Assembly: GCA_002633005.1 (NCBI GenBank)
Contig: NMRA01000982.1
Location: forward strand, 16,361 to 80,360
DNA from: Phoronis australis
Lineage: Eukaryota > Phoronida > Phoronidae
Direction of reading: 5' to 3'
DNA length: 64,000 nt
Part shown: one piece after another, positions 1 to 10,800 of the stretch
How positions within the stretch are numbered: position 1 is the stretch's first letter
Layout: each line of letters opens with the position of its first letter
The notes under the pieces: generated by a model
Seen by the model: only the letters and a program-made list of their open reading frames with translations
The model's database searches: none
Told to the model about the DNA's origin: nothing
Program-made: the position numbers and the translations under genes

Positions 1-1675
1 TATACTTTGGCACGCAAAACGGTGTCTTTTGGGTGTACCCTGCGCAACAAATCAAACGGAATTATGACCACACGGCGTAAGTTACTGTGGTCTATGAATG
101 ATAACTTGGCTACGGGTGATGAAATAGTTTGGTATATAGGCTACTTTTCTGTCACGTCTTGCATTGAGAGATTAGTTTTAATTTCAAACTTGGTTGCAGT
201 TTTGCATGTGCTTGTTCAACTCTTCACAATAACGTCTGTCCTTTGGTGTCCTAGGCAACACCCGTGACATTACCGAGTTGCACGTTACCTACATGTAGTT
301 CCCTCCTCAGTTTTATTCGTTCAGCAGCACTAAGCCAATGCATACCTGCTACACCGAGAAACGGTTTACAATTTCTTTAGTATTTGAAGTTATTCCACTC
401 ACACTCTAATCTCTGATGAGATTTTCTGCAACATTTCACTAATCGTTACCATGGAAACGTTTTCCTGACGCAAAGTTCTGTCTGAATCTCTTTTCCAACA
501 TACTTTCCCGCACGAAGTAGCGTCGGTATTTCCATATTGCACATGAGTCTTGTGGATCTAGTTATTCGCTCAGGTTGTCAAGGTTATCGAAAACTGGGGC
601 TTGATACACTAAGATGTAATTTTACGACGTTCTTACACAGAGTCTAAAGGAAGACTAACGCTACCAAACTACTACGACTGGTCTTGGTCTCCGTTCAGAC
701 TATATCTTAAAAAAACTTTGTAAAATTGCGCCATTTGGGCGTAACATTCCCAATCCTTAAGATACTTCTTCATTTCAGCCAAGAGTGGTACAAGAACACC
801 ATGCACCGGCCACACAAGACATTCTGCGCATCTTCAGTGTACAACATGTACTTCCGGAAGTACCAAGTAGACAGACATAAAGAGAAATTAATTACTATAT
901 CGCTTCCTATCTACCAGTCGTACGACGTCGTGTATTTTAAGGAGAGAAGAAGTATGTTAACACCTTTTACTAAGAAAGTTGAAGTAAAAGCTTTAGACTA
1001 CACGCGTGCTTGAAATGCGAGACATCTAGATATGAACCCGGACTCTGGACCTACGCCAAAAGGCAAGGGTCGTGTGTCCGCCGCAACACCCAAAAGCATC
1101 TAGCGTCGTTTTCTTTTAATCGAACGGGAAATTAGGGATAAATAGTAAATCACAAAATATATGATAGTACCACGCATGTTCGGACTTGTTTGGTGCGATT
1201 CTTGATAGTGTGGTTGAACCCGTCGAAAGCGAGACCGTTGGCAAGTATAGGTTTGTCCTCCAAACCCTTTCGAGGAAATTAGCAATGTTATACTTTCACT
1301 ATTGTTACGAACCTTTTTGTTCCATAATCATGACCTTACAAGAATTTGCATTCCATTCTGCTGTTGAATGATGCCAGGTCCTAGAAACTAAGCAATTAAT
1401 CCGTAAACACTAGGTTGTAGGAGATTGGTTTGTGTGTATTTTCACCTGTTAATTTACCATTTTTCTTGCATAAATGTATAGAGCGAATTTCCAATTCCCC
1501 ATTCAAGAAGTCACAAATGTTTTAAACCGCACATTTTCTGCTACAAATGAGGTTGTCGTGATCGAGTTAAACCGACACGTATGCTTAGAAGTAGAGGGCG
1601 CTGTACACAACAGCATTGATTTCGACAATTACAAACAGAAAAACTTTTCTGGCAACCGCTCATCAACTCCAACGG
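1..1675. other. No supported gene
   Basis: I see no convincing exon, RNA gene or mobile-element end here. The open frames are short, differ between strands and do not resemble known domains. Confidence 0.5.
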
Positions 1676-2133
1676 TGGCTGTAAAAGGACGGCACGGCAA
1701 CTTTTTACTCCGTTGATAACTATCGATAGACGTATTGACTCTAGCGATAGGCTTATTAACTCTATAGATATACTATCTCTCGATAGAGTTAGTAGCTCTC
1801 GATAGACTTACTATCTCTATTGATAGATTTACTAACTCTAGCGATGGACTTACTAACTCTATCAATAAACACACTAACTCTATCGATAGACTTATTAACT
1901 CTAACGTCTATCGATAGACTTATTAACTCTACTGATAGACTTATTATCTCTATCGATAGACTTATTAACTCTATCGATAGATTTATTATCTCTATCGATA
2001 GACTTACATAACTCTATCAATAGAGTTACGATACTGAAGCTCCTACCTTGGTTTCAAATTAAAGTGGATGACCAAAACAAGCATATTGTCGATTTATTCA
2101 AGCTAGGACTGACTCAAAATGAAATATGAATAA
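1676..2133 (+). repeat. 21-bp ATCGAT minisatellite array with leader, copy 1
   Basis: A leader starting GGTGGCTGTAAAAGGAC (1676-1708) is followed by about 15 degenerate units of roughly 21 bp (about 1718-2035). Most units contain the 12-base palindrome TCTATCGATAGA, separated by CTTATTAACT-like spacers. A non-repetitive tail (2036-2133) follows. Because 21 is a multiple of three, several frames stay open and encode only SIDRLIN-like heptads, so the open frame is a by-product. The same leader, inverted, flanks the array at 4627-5308, which suggests one mobile family carrying an internal minisatellite. This is inference. Confidence 0.9.
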
Positions 2134-2134
2134 N

Positions 2135-2559
2135 TCCGTTGATAACTATCGATAGACGTATTGACTCCAGCGATAGGCTTATTAACTCTATAGATATACT
2201 ATCTCTCGATAGCGTTAGTAGCTCTCGATAGACTTACTATCTCTATTGATAGATTTACTAACTCTAGCGATGGACTTACTAACTCTATCGATAAACACAC
2301 TAACTCTATCGATAGACTTATTAACTCTAACGTCTATCGATAGACTTATTAACTCTACTGATAGACTTATTATCTCTATCGATAGACTTATTAACTCTAT
2401 CGATAGATTTATTATCTCTATCGATAGACTTACATAACTCTATCAATAGAGTTACGATACTGAAGCTCCTACCTTGGTTTCAAATTAAAGTGGATGACCA
2501 AAACAAGCATATTGTCGATTTATTCAAGCTAGGACTGACTCAAAATGAAATATGAATAA
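2135..2559 (+). repeat. Second, near-identical 425-bp copy of the array and its tail
   Basis: The block repeats 1709-2133 with an offset of 426. I see only about three substitutions: GACTCTAGC to GACTCCAGC, ATAGAGTTAG to ATAGCGTTAG, and ATCAATAAAC to ATCGATAAAC. It lacks the GGTGGCTG leader. The junction is a single undetermined base at 2134, so this may be a real tandem duplication or two haplotypes joined by the assembler. Confidence 0.9.
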
Positions 2560-3475
2560 AGGTACATGTACTCATTCGTCGTTTTGGTGCGTCATTAAGC
2601 ACAGGGCAATTGCGACGTGTTTTTGGCGACATTTGGACTTCTGCGCCGTAAAATTATGTTTGATTTTGATGAAATGGTTCGTTTTTTGAAGAACACGTAG
2701 CGGGTTCAGGTCAGGTGCACGGTTTTATATTTATGCATCAGAAGTGCGTAGCAACTGTTGTAACTGTTCCACGAGGCATCAATTGGCAAGTTTTAACTGT
2801 CATTGATCAGTCTGGAGTTGAAGCCAGACGTTGTAAGCGGCCAGTTTGGAGGATATATTTTCAAGACGTGAGATTAACAAAACGTCATAAACGAGTGACA
2901 ATCCCTTATCGTTGTCTGGACCCTTCTCTCATGACGAGTTGCTTTCACCAGAGCTGTTTAATTTAATTTTGATTTGTCTGTTGTTACTTATTTATTGTGT
3001 TTTATCAAGCTCTCCCTTGAGGTCATGTAATAAATAATTGCTCATGACGAATTCAAGTAGTTAGTTCCGATGTTACACTTTTTGTTGGTACAGTTTATAC
3101 AATATTGATACCAGGTGTGAATGTTTGCAGTGAAACGTCAGTAGTGTTTATTTAATATTTATTTAGTAAAATAAAACTCTTAAAACCAGTAACACCACAT
3201 CACTCAATGACAACAAGTCTCACAAATAACATGCACCAATACTGCCGTACTGGCAACTGCACACAACCTGATTGCATCTGTGATAAACAGGCGGTTAAAA
3301 CATGGCGCTTCGACGCAATGGTCAGCACACCTTCAAAAATGGAAGCTATTGTCGATAGGTCTAACCTTCTGAAAGTACCGGTAACGAATCGTTGACTCTT
3401 AAGAAACATCTCACACGTACGTGAATCTGGCTTATAGTTACGGCATCATCATTTGTATGTACACGTACAGTTGTA
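2560..3475. other. No supported gene
   Basis: AT-rich unique sequence. Open frames on both strands overlap one another and show no recognisable domain. Nothing is supported. Confidence 0.45.
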
Positions 3476-3953
3476 TACAGTGCTGATCGAATCCAATGTC
3501 CTATCGAACGAACTTCAGCCTCAGTCAGGCCTCGGGTGACCTTCAACCGGAGTGAGGTCAGGCTTCGCCCGGACGCGTTCTGAACTCGGTTGGGTTGTGA
3601 CTCACCCTAAGACTGGCCTAGGTTGGACTCGGTTGGACTGCGGTTATTGAGTCATTAAATGTCCGGGGGGTTACCCCTGCATATGCTACCACTGACCGCT
3701 GAACCTGCACTCATGGCTTGATTTCCTCGCAGGTTTTTGTCANCTTACTTACAGTAACCCCCCAGTATTTCCAGCTTTCCGAGCGAAGTAAAAACAAAGC
3801 CAAGGCATAGCACGGACGCGACTTCACTTCGGATTAACCGCGGTCAGACGAAGTCCGGACCTGAGCTAGCCTCGGTCCAACCGCGGTTTGGAACCCGTAT
3901 CCGGACGCGGCCTAGCTGCGTTCGATAGGACGTTGGATTCGATCAGCACTGTA
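3476..3953. mobile_element. Tc1/mariner-style MITE with 33-bp terminal inverted repeats
   Basis: The ends are 33-base inverted repeats beginning CAGTGCTGATCGAATCCAA (3478-3510 and 3951-3919), with one mismatch at position 20. They are flanked on both sides by TA (3476-3477 and 3952-3953), the duplication typical of Tc1/mariner transposition. The 474-bp interior is GC-rich, has no transposase frame and holds a single N at 3743. This is a non-autonomous element; the superfamily is inferred from the TA duplication and the CAGTG terminus. Confidence 0.9.
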
Positions 3954-4626
3954 ACAGGAGAAATGATATATGCCAATTCAAATTTTGTTGAAACAAAAAG
4001 AACGAATTAAATCCATCTTAAACCTATCTTGCTTACAGTTACCGCCACACTGAACATGTATTTTGAAATAAACAACACATCATCTTATATTTTACAAAAG
4101 CTTGTCTACTTAATTAAAAAAAAAACATTTTCAACAGTTCAGCAGTCTGTTTGATGCCTACGTACACTGTATGAGTTCCTGAGCCACGGCAAAAGCCAAC
4201 ATACTGTCAATTTTGAAATCAAGAGTAGAGTGATCTAAGAACCATGATTTTAGACATTATAGCAAAGTTTTTAGCAATGACGGAATCTGAAATCAGGCGT
4301 ATCTTATTCACCCAGATACTGACAATCCAGAACGAGCTTTTAAGCCATAGATCTGCAAGTATAAAAATGGTCGCCAATTTCGAGGTCCAACGGCACCTCA
4401 CTAACCAAATATAGGGTCTGTGCGCCCCGTGTCTACATATGTACTGTATGCCGAGACAAATGACCAGTGACTATTATTCCATAGCAACATGCTGTTGGAG
4501 GTATGACAGGTAAAAAAGCATCATGGTAATCATACAAGATCATTCAATTGTTTAAATAACCATTGCGCCTATCGCTGTGCCTATTTTGTGGGTCATGAAA
4601 CATCGCATTAGTCCCAAACACTAAGT
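3954..4626. other. No supported gene
   Basis: AT-rich unique sequence between the MITE and the next minisatellite array, with one poly-A stretch near 4119. I see nothing to annotate. Confidence 0.45.
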
Positions 4627-5308
4627 TACTAGATATCGATAGAGATAGTAAGTCTATCGATAGAGATTGTAAGTCTATAGATAGAGCTACTAATTCTATC
4701 GATAGAGATAGTAAGTCTGTCGATAGAGATGGTAAGTCTATTGATAGAGATAGTAAGTCTATCGATAGAGCTAGTATAAGTTTATCGATAGAGATTGTAA
4801 GTCTACAGATAGAGCTACTAATTCTATCGATAGAAATAGCAAGTCTATCGATAGACTTATTAACTCTACCGCTAGAGATGGTAAGTCTATTGATAGAGAT
4901 GGTAAGTCTATCGGTAGACTTAATAACTCTATCGATAGAGATGGTAAGTCTGTTGATAGAGATAGTAAGTCTATCGATAGAGCTACTAATTCTATCGATA
5001 GAGATATTAAGTCTATCGATAAAGTTAATAATTCTAGCAATAGAGTCTGTCGATAGAAATAGTAAGTCTATCGATAGAGTTATAACTGTGTCGATAGACT
5101 TATACTAAGCCTATCGATGGAGATAGTAAGTCTATCGGTAGAGTTAGTAAGTCTATCGATAGAGTTACTAAGTCTATTGATAGAGATGGTAAGTCTATCG
5201 ATTGAGTTAATAAGTCTATAGAGTTAGCAAGTCTATCGATAGAGTTAATAAGTCTATCGACAGAGTTAGAAACGGGGAAAAAGTTGCTTTGCTGTCCTTT
5301 TACAGCCA
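4627..5308 (-). repeat. 21-bp ATCGAT minisatellite array, inverted relative to the first
   Basis: About 30 degenerate 21-bp units (4627-5270) of the form ATCGATAGAGATAGTAAGTCT. On the minus strand they follow a leader at 5308-5276 nearly identical to the one at 1676-1708 (GGTGGCTGTAAAAGGAC, then AGCAAAGCAACTTTTT). The unit length keeps both strands open as low-complexity heptads, so the 76-89 residue frames here are not genes. Each unit contains the TATCGATA core, which is also the core of the Drosophila DRE/DREF site; any functional meaning is speculative. Confidence 0.9.
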
Positions 5309-5985
5309 CCTTATATCGAAGATAACAGAGGTTTAGTCCAAGCAATAAAATTACCGATCACGGGAAATGAATCCCAAAGAGTATTTTTTGTTGGCTTAAG
5401 CAAAGTTACACTGTATTTGGCCCGGGTTATATCTTAAAATAAAAAAACACTGGGTCAACGGACACAACAGGATAATTCTCGTTTTTTCACAATTCTGAAT
5501 ACTTCAGCATGTGCCCGATGTAATAAATGTATGTGGTTTGATATGACTACATGTACCTCAGCAAGCACGACAGTTGTAAGGCCAACGCTATTTAATGGGA
5601 TGTGTCTGTTTGTGTACTTTTTACCCAGACACTTCTAAATACATACAATGGGTTACCAAAACAGCGTTACCCAAATTATCAATGAAAACCCGTTTTGCCA
5701 TGAAGTACAACAGTTCCATGAATGAATGAAAGGTGCCAACACTTCATTAACTTAAAAAAATCGTTTTCCAAGCAATTTTCATTACATCTTTACATACTAT
5801 TGAAATATTGGATTGCTGATGGACAAAATGAACATTAAGAGGGGTACAAACTGAAACTGCTGTAATCTGGATAGTGTTTGTTAATATTTAAGTTTGCCTC
5901 TGGGATGTCTCCATGAACATTGAGTAACACAGCTTTGTGTTTTATATGACTTATATTTGCAGCGTGGCAAAAGTTGCATGGAAGC
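5309..5985. other. No supported gene
   Basis: Unique AT-rich sequence between the array and the SINE. No exon or RNA gene is supported. Confidence 0.45.
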
Positions 5986-6252
5986 ATAGAACGCTAGGGA
6001 GGAGGCAGTCTGGCCTGGTTGATAAGTGCCCGCTTTCTTTACTCGAGGTCGTGGGTTCGAGTCCCACCAGGTCACACTGCTAAACCCTTGAGCCAGGTTT
6101 CTAGCTCCTCAGCTCGGTTTTAACCATATATTAATAAAGCATCAAAATATTTCCAGATGATTAGTGCAATGGGCCCACATGAGAGGCCTGCGCATATCTG
6201 GTACAACGTGTATCAGACCGCCTGCAATTATTTTTATCTATAGAACGCTAGG
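5986..6252 (+). mobile_element. tRNA-derived SINE with 13-bp target-site duplication
   Basis: A 241-bp insertion (5999-6239) is bounded by a perfect 13-base duplication ATAGAACGCTAGG (5986-5998 and 6240-6252). The 5' end is tRNA-like: an A-box-like TGGCCTGGTTGATAAG (6011-6026) and a canonical B box GGTTCGAGTCC (6054-6064). A non-tRNA body and an AT-rich tail follow. A second copy lies inverted at 59736-59975. No coding capacity; mobilisation would depend on a LINE partner. Confidence 0.92.
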
Positions 6253-6329
6253 CCTGAAATTCCAACTCCAATCTCGCGGCCGCATGCGCGAAAGTTGTTT
6301 GCATTCGTTTGTTCCGGTATGTGTTCTTG

Positions 6330-6600
6330 CTATGGAATTTACTGTCGTTAAAACTTTTCGCAACTCCGCCGTTTTTCAAGCGAACTGCAAAAAGCCATGT
6401 AATTAGAAAGCCCTTTGTCAGTCCCTGATGATTGTTCCAGAAGCAAAATATGAATATTTTAATTTATTAGTATTTACCATTTCGCATACCTGGATGGTTT
6501 AAAAATAATTTTAATTCTAAAAACCAAGAGTGTTACCAAAATGCGAAAAATAGCAGCGTGTAATAATAAATAGTAACGTCAAAATAGAAACGAACCAGGG
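6330..6600 (+). repeat. Dispersed ~270-bp repeat, partner of 30390-30660
   Basis: The stretch reading GGAATTTACTGTCGTTAAAA ... GCAACTCCGCC ... TTAGAAAGCCC ... CATTTCGCATACCT ... CCAAAATGCGAAAAATA recurs in the same order, diverged, as the reverse complement of 30390-30660. Family and true ends are unknown. It starts close behind the SINE duplication and has no coding content. Confidence 0.75.
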
Positions 6601-7895
6601 AGTTTATATAAATGACTAGTTTAGCCATTTGAGAAATAATTTCAATGATTCAAAAGATTTCTACCATATGAAGACAAAGGTTTTAGAATTTGGATCTCTC
6701 ACAATTGCAGTGGACAATTCATCCAAAAGCACACATCTTCATATATATTATCATTAATTGGACCTTTGGTGCCGTTTTCATATAATTGCATTCAAAAGTA
6801 AAAATTCAGAATGCAGTGACATTTACGAAAAAACGACACGACGAACTACTCCAAGAACATGTATATATCCGAAATTTGCAGATAACTATCACGTAGTTTT
6901 GAAATGTACCGTGGATAGATCATTACATTGGTTGCCATGTAGGTCTTTCCATAAAAGTTCAGAAAGTAAAAGTTGGTGATCCTGATACATGTAGTGTATG
7001 ATGACCGTAAACAAGATACGATGGATGACACTTTAACGATTGTTATGTCACTATAGAAAGAGGACTCTGGAAAATAACATCATTAATAAATATTTTGAAC
7101 ACCAGTTGCTCAGTTGTCAAGTCAACATTCAAGAGCCAAAAAACGGAACTATTGGATTGAAAAGAGGGACTTCAGGATAAAAACTGTTGGTAAACTCTTG
7201 ACATGCAGTATAATGCAGTAGGTTGTTGCAAGAGTTTCTACGACTGGAGCTGAAAAGATATCAGGGTCAGAGGTCGGTGCTTATAAAGAACTGTAATTGT
7301 CGGATTTGTTGAATAATTTTGCCGACAAATCGCTGATTGTATGGAACTGTACCTCAAGAGTCTGGCTTGAAGAACAAAATGAAAATAAAGCAATGATATT
7401 AGGCTTGATTTGATCGCTACAACTCTCGATCGGAAGTCAGTCGAGCAGGCAACCGGATGATCCTCAGTGTAAATTCTCGGACTGGTCTCGGGGTCGCAAG
7501 CTCCAATAACACAATGCATAGGTCAAGTGCTGGAGTTGGCATTCCAGAGCTAGAGTTCTGTGATCGAATTGAAAGTACAAATTTTGTTAATTTTCCATGA
7601 AACTCGTGCCGTAAATCGTCAACATTTTGCCGAACCCAAAATAACCATTTCAAGTGAATTCGGTCCCTACTGTCATTTGTGCCTGCTTTCTTTCTAGGAG
7701 TTCTGTGTATAAAGTCGACGACGCTTGTGACTGCATGTGGTGTACGGAAACCACCGGATGAATGAGAAACAATATCAATTTTTACAACACTATAAAATGT
7801 TATAGGCCTAGAAGTAAAAACTTGCAGCTTCTTTTTAGGTAATAAAACTTACAAACAACAGTTCGAGGGCGAAAACAGTCTACACGGTGTTTTAG
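6601..7895. other. No supported exon; upstream side of the Cache-domain gene
   Basis: The Cache-domain gene must continue upstream, because its exon at 7896 starts in the middle of a codon. I could not find the preceding exon in this stretch. The minus-strand frames at 7238-7653 overlap one another and show no known domain. Confidence 0.4.
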
Positions 7896-10800
7896 CTGTC
7901 GATATCAACTATGACTATATACATGAGCTCGCGGTGACAATCGGCCGCCATATGGGTATGGACTGTAACCAGAAGTGAGTGTCGTTACTATCTACGGTAA
8001 TGTTCCATTTATTTCGCTCACTCATCTAATTTTGCACACTCAAAACCGTACAGTTGTACATAAGCATCAGTCGACACATTGTTCCTGACAATCATTATCC
8101 ATGGAAACCCCGAATATAAATGGTTTAGCGGCTGCAAGGTCCAAGTTTGTGAGTTCTTTCAGATTTGTGCAATGAATTGGTTTTACATGTATATCGCCAG
8201 TACACAGTTGCTTACCGAAAGTTACTAGTCGATATTTCTTTAGGTGTGTGGTTACTCGAAAGTTGGTTCAAAACCGCTAACGATTCGGGTCTGCCTCAGG
8301 CGAAACAGTTGCTTGTTCACCACACTTTAACTTCACTTACAACACCTCCTAGAATGAACTTTATCCTACGTAAACATGTAATCATCCGCAGGTGTTACGT
8401 GATTGACTCATATGGGAATATGGTGTACGATCCCATTATTAAGAGCTTGCCCTTCCAATACCCGGATCTATATGAAGAGAAATCTCTCAGCTCAGTGGAA
8501 GGATATGTCTTCCGCGAGCTCATTAGACGGGGAATATTCGTGCAAAACAAGGCGTCAGACTTCAAGTCCACGTGTTCGACATTTGACGAGTCCGGCTGTT
8601 CCTTGGTGAGTTGTAAATTGCGAGGAACTTCGTCACATTCTCCTGAACTCTCACCGATTCAGTGTAAGTAGCAAGAATACGGGATAACAATCTACCCACT
8701 TAGCTGGGAGTTTAAATCAAGCATGACAAAAATCCCCAGTCTGACACTGGAGGCTGATCGAGTCAGTGTCGTATCAAGGAGTGTAACCTAATGGTACTAC
8801 TCTCCTTGTTCGCACCTAGTGCCGGATCATGCATTGAGCTAACAAATTAAGCCCCGCCTTGAAGTCACAATGTTCCAATGAAATCTGTAGCGACCAGACA
8901 CAGGTCGCATGATGATACAGTCTCAACTAAGCTCCTTAAATATACTGCGTGTTTGTGGACGTGTGAAAACATTGATAGTCTTTTCTCATTAAACTGTTTT
9001 AATTTCATTACTAAGAATTTTTTCCTTCGATACAAATCGATTATTAATATTATTAGAAATATGGGATCTTTTTGTGCAACAATTCCTAATTTAATGACCA
9101 AGTCCCAGTTTATTGTCATTGAACTAAAGGTTCATTTTTATCACATTGTTGGAAAATGACATTAGTCAAAGAGAAACTAAGATAAAACGACTGAAACAGT
9201 TAAATTTGCTACTAAAAAACGACAAAAAATATGCAAAAGCTTTAGAGCGTTTAGTTGAGTACCTATTAGGGAGTTCCTCAAATTGCCAACATCCCCAGAT
9301 TTCTGACAGCTTAGGGCCCCGAGAAACCATAAGCCCACGTAGCAAGAGTGACAGTCCGCCATGCTCACTTCGGGCGACCATACCGGTACTTGCGTGCAAT
9401 GAACATACGGACCCGTTATTCAGTAAACATGCTGGCCTAACACTGAGTCGGGGATGGGGTGGGCTATGAGCCTTTTCAGGAGGAAATATGCAAGTTGCTG
9501 AAAACGAAATTTCTTTGTCGCAAAATTTTTCATGTTGTGATGAGAACAAGCCGAAACTTGTCAAAAAATAGCTTAGTCGAAGGCAGTTGAGTAGAAAGAC
9601 AGCGGACATTGAACTAAACCTGTTTGAAGACATACTTGGACAGACCTTTGGCAGGCTCTCCCGAACTTGGATGAACATCTTGCCAGAGTCATTGTGCCTG
9701 TGTAGTCGGACTTTGGTCACAACAGAATAATTGAGTTCGGAGTTTAAAGGGGCATGGGACGCGAAAAATGGTCAAAATATCTTTAAAACAATTCCTGACG
9801 AAACTATCGTCTCGTAAAGTCTAATACAGAGTAATTCACCTTCTCCTGTGAGGAAACTTCCCGAAAAAGTGACAAAATTCACGGTTTTTGAAATTCTCGA
9901 GAAGGGGAAACTCTGTCGTTACCACGTTTCTAGTCTCCCAGTCACTTATGATAAATGCGTGCATGCGCTCACAGTCAGACACTTGAATTCGCTTAAGGAC
10001 AAAGGGCACATTTTCCATATAAGGGAAATATGCCATGTCTATGTCTTACCACACCAAATAAGGAGACGTGCTTTGTCTTGTAGGAGAAAAATCGACAAAT
10101 GGGCGAGCAGTTGACAGATGTTTTTTTTGAAATTAAAAACTAAAGATGTCTTGACATCAACAGAAATTAAACATCTTTGCGAACAAACCCTAAAAATACC
10201 TGTTGAGCAGGTTGATACATGTTTCAATGGGGATTTTCATTTACATTAATTAGAGGGCGCGCGTGTACTAGTGGTGATGGATTAAGCAGCCTCGATTTCG
10301 AGCTCCCTTTAAATACATGGTGAAAAGGCTTGCCGCCGTGCCAACTGAACTTGGTATTGCGTGAAAAGGGTGATGCTATGGGAGGAAGTAAGCACGACCT
10401 TATACAAAGGTAAGGTTTGTGATTATTTTAACGATTATTTCATGTTTATTCTACTGATGCCTGTTAACTGAGGTACTCGCCGATGTCGTCTTCGCGGCAG
10501 TCGCCAGTCGGATTAACCTTTGTTGTGATGTGTGTTACGATACTTGAAGTAGCACTCGGGATTTTTTCGTACATCAAAGCAGTATTATTAATGTTTGGAA
10601 TGATTTCTAACAGGTTTATCAGTGACAGTTACATCAATCAATGCTGAATGTTTATGCTGTCAACTCGATACTGGTTAGTGAGCTAAGCCTTTGAAAAGGA
10701 ACAGCTATTTTTAAAGAAATGTATGCAAGTCGTTTTCTTAATTTACTTCTTCAGGTCCTTAGCGGGAGGTTGGCATAGGGGGATGGGGTTGTAAAATGTG

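Noticed and set aside
1820-2437. Two identical 63-codon plus-strand frames and the 76-89 codon frames at 4771-5345
   Set aside because: They translate 21-bp minisatellite units (a multiple of three) into low-complexity heptads on both strands.
7238-7653. Overlapping minus-strand frames of 78 and 93 codons
   Set aside because: No recognised motif, mutually overlapping, no splice partner found.
9166-9720. 184-codon minus-strand frame
   Set aside because: It is antisense to a more protein-like but broken plus-strand frame and shows no domain.
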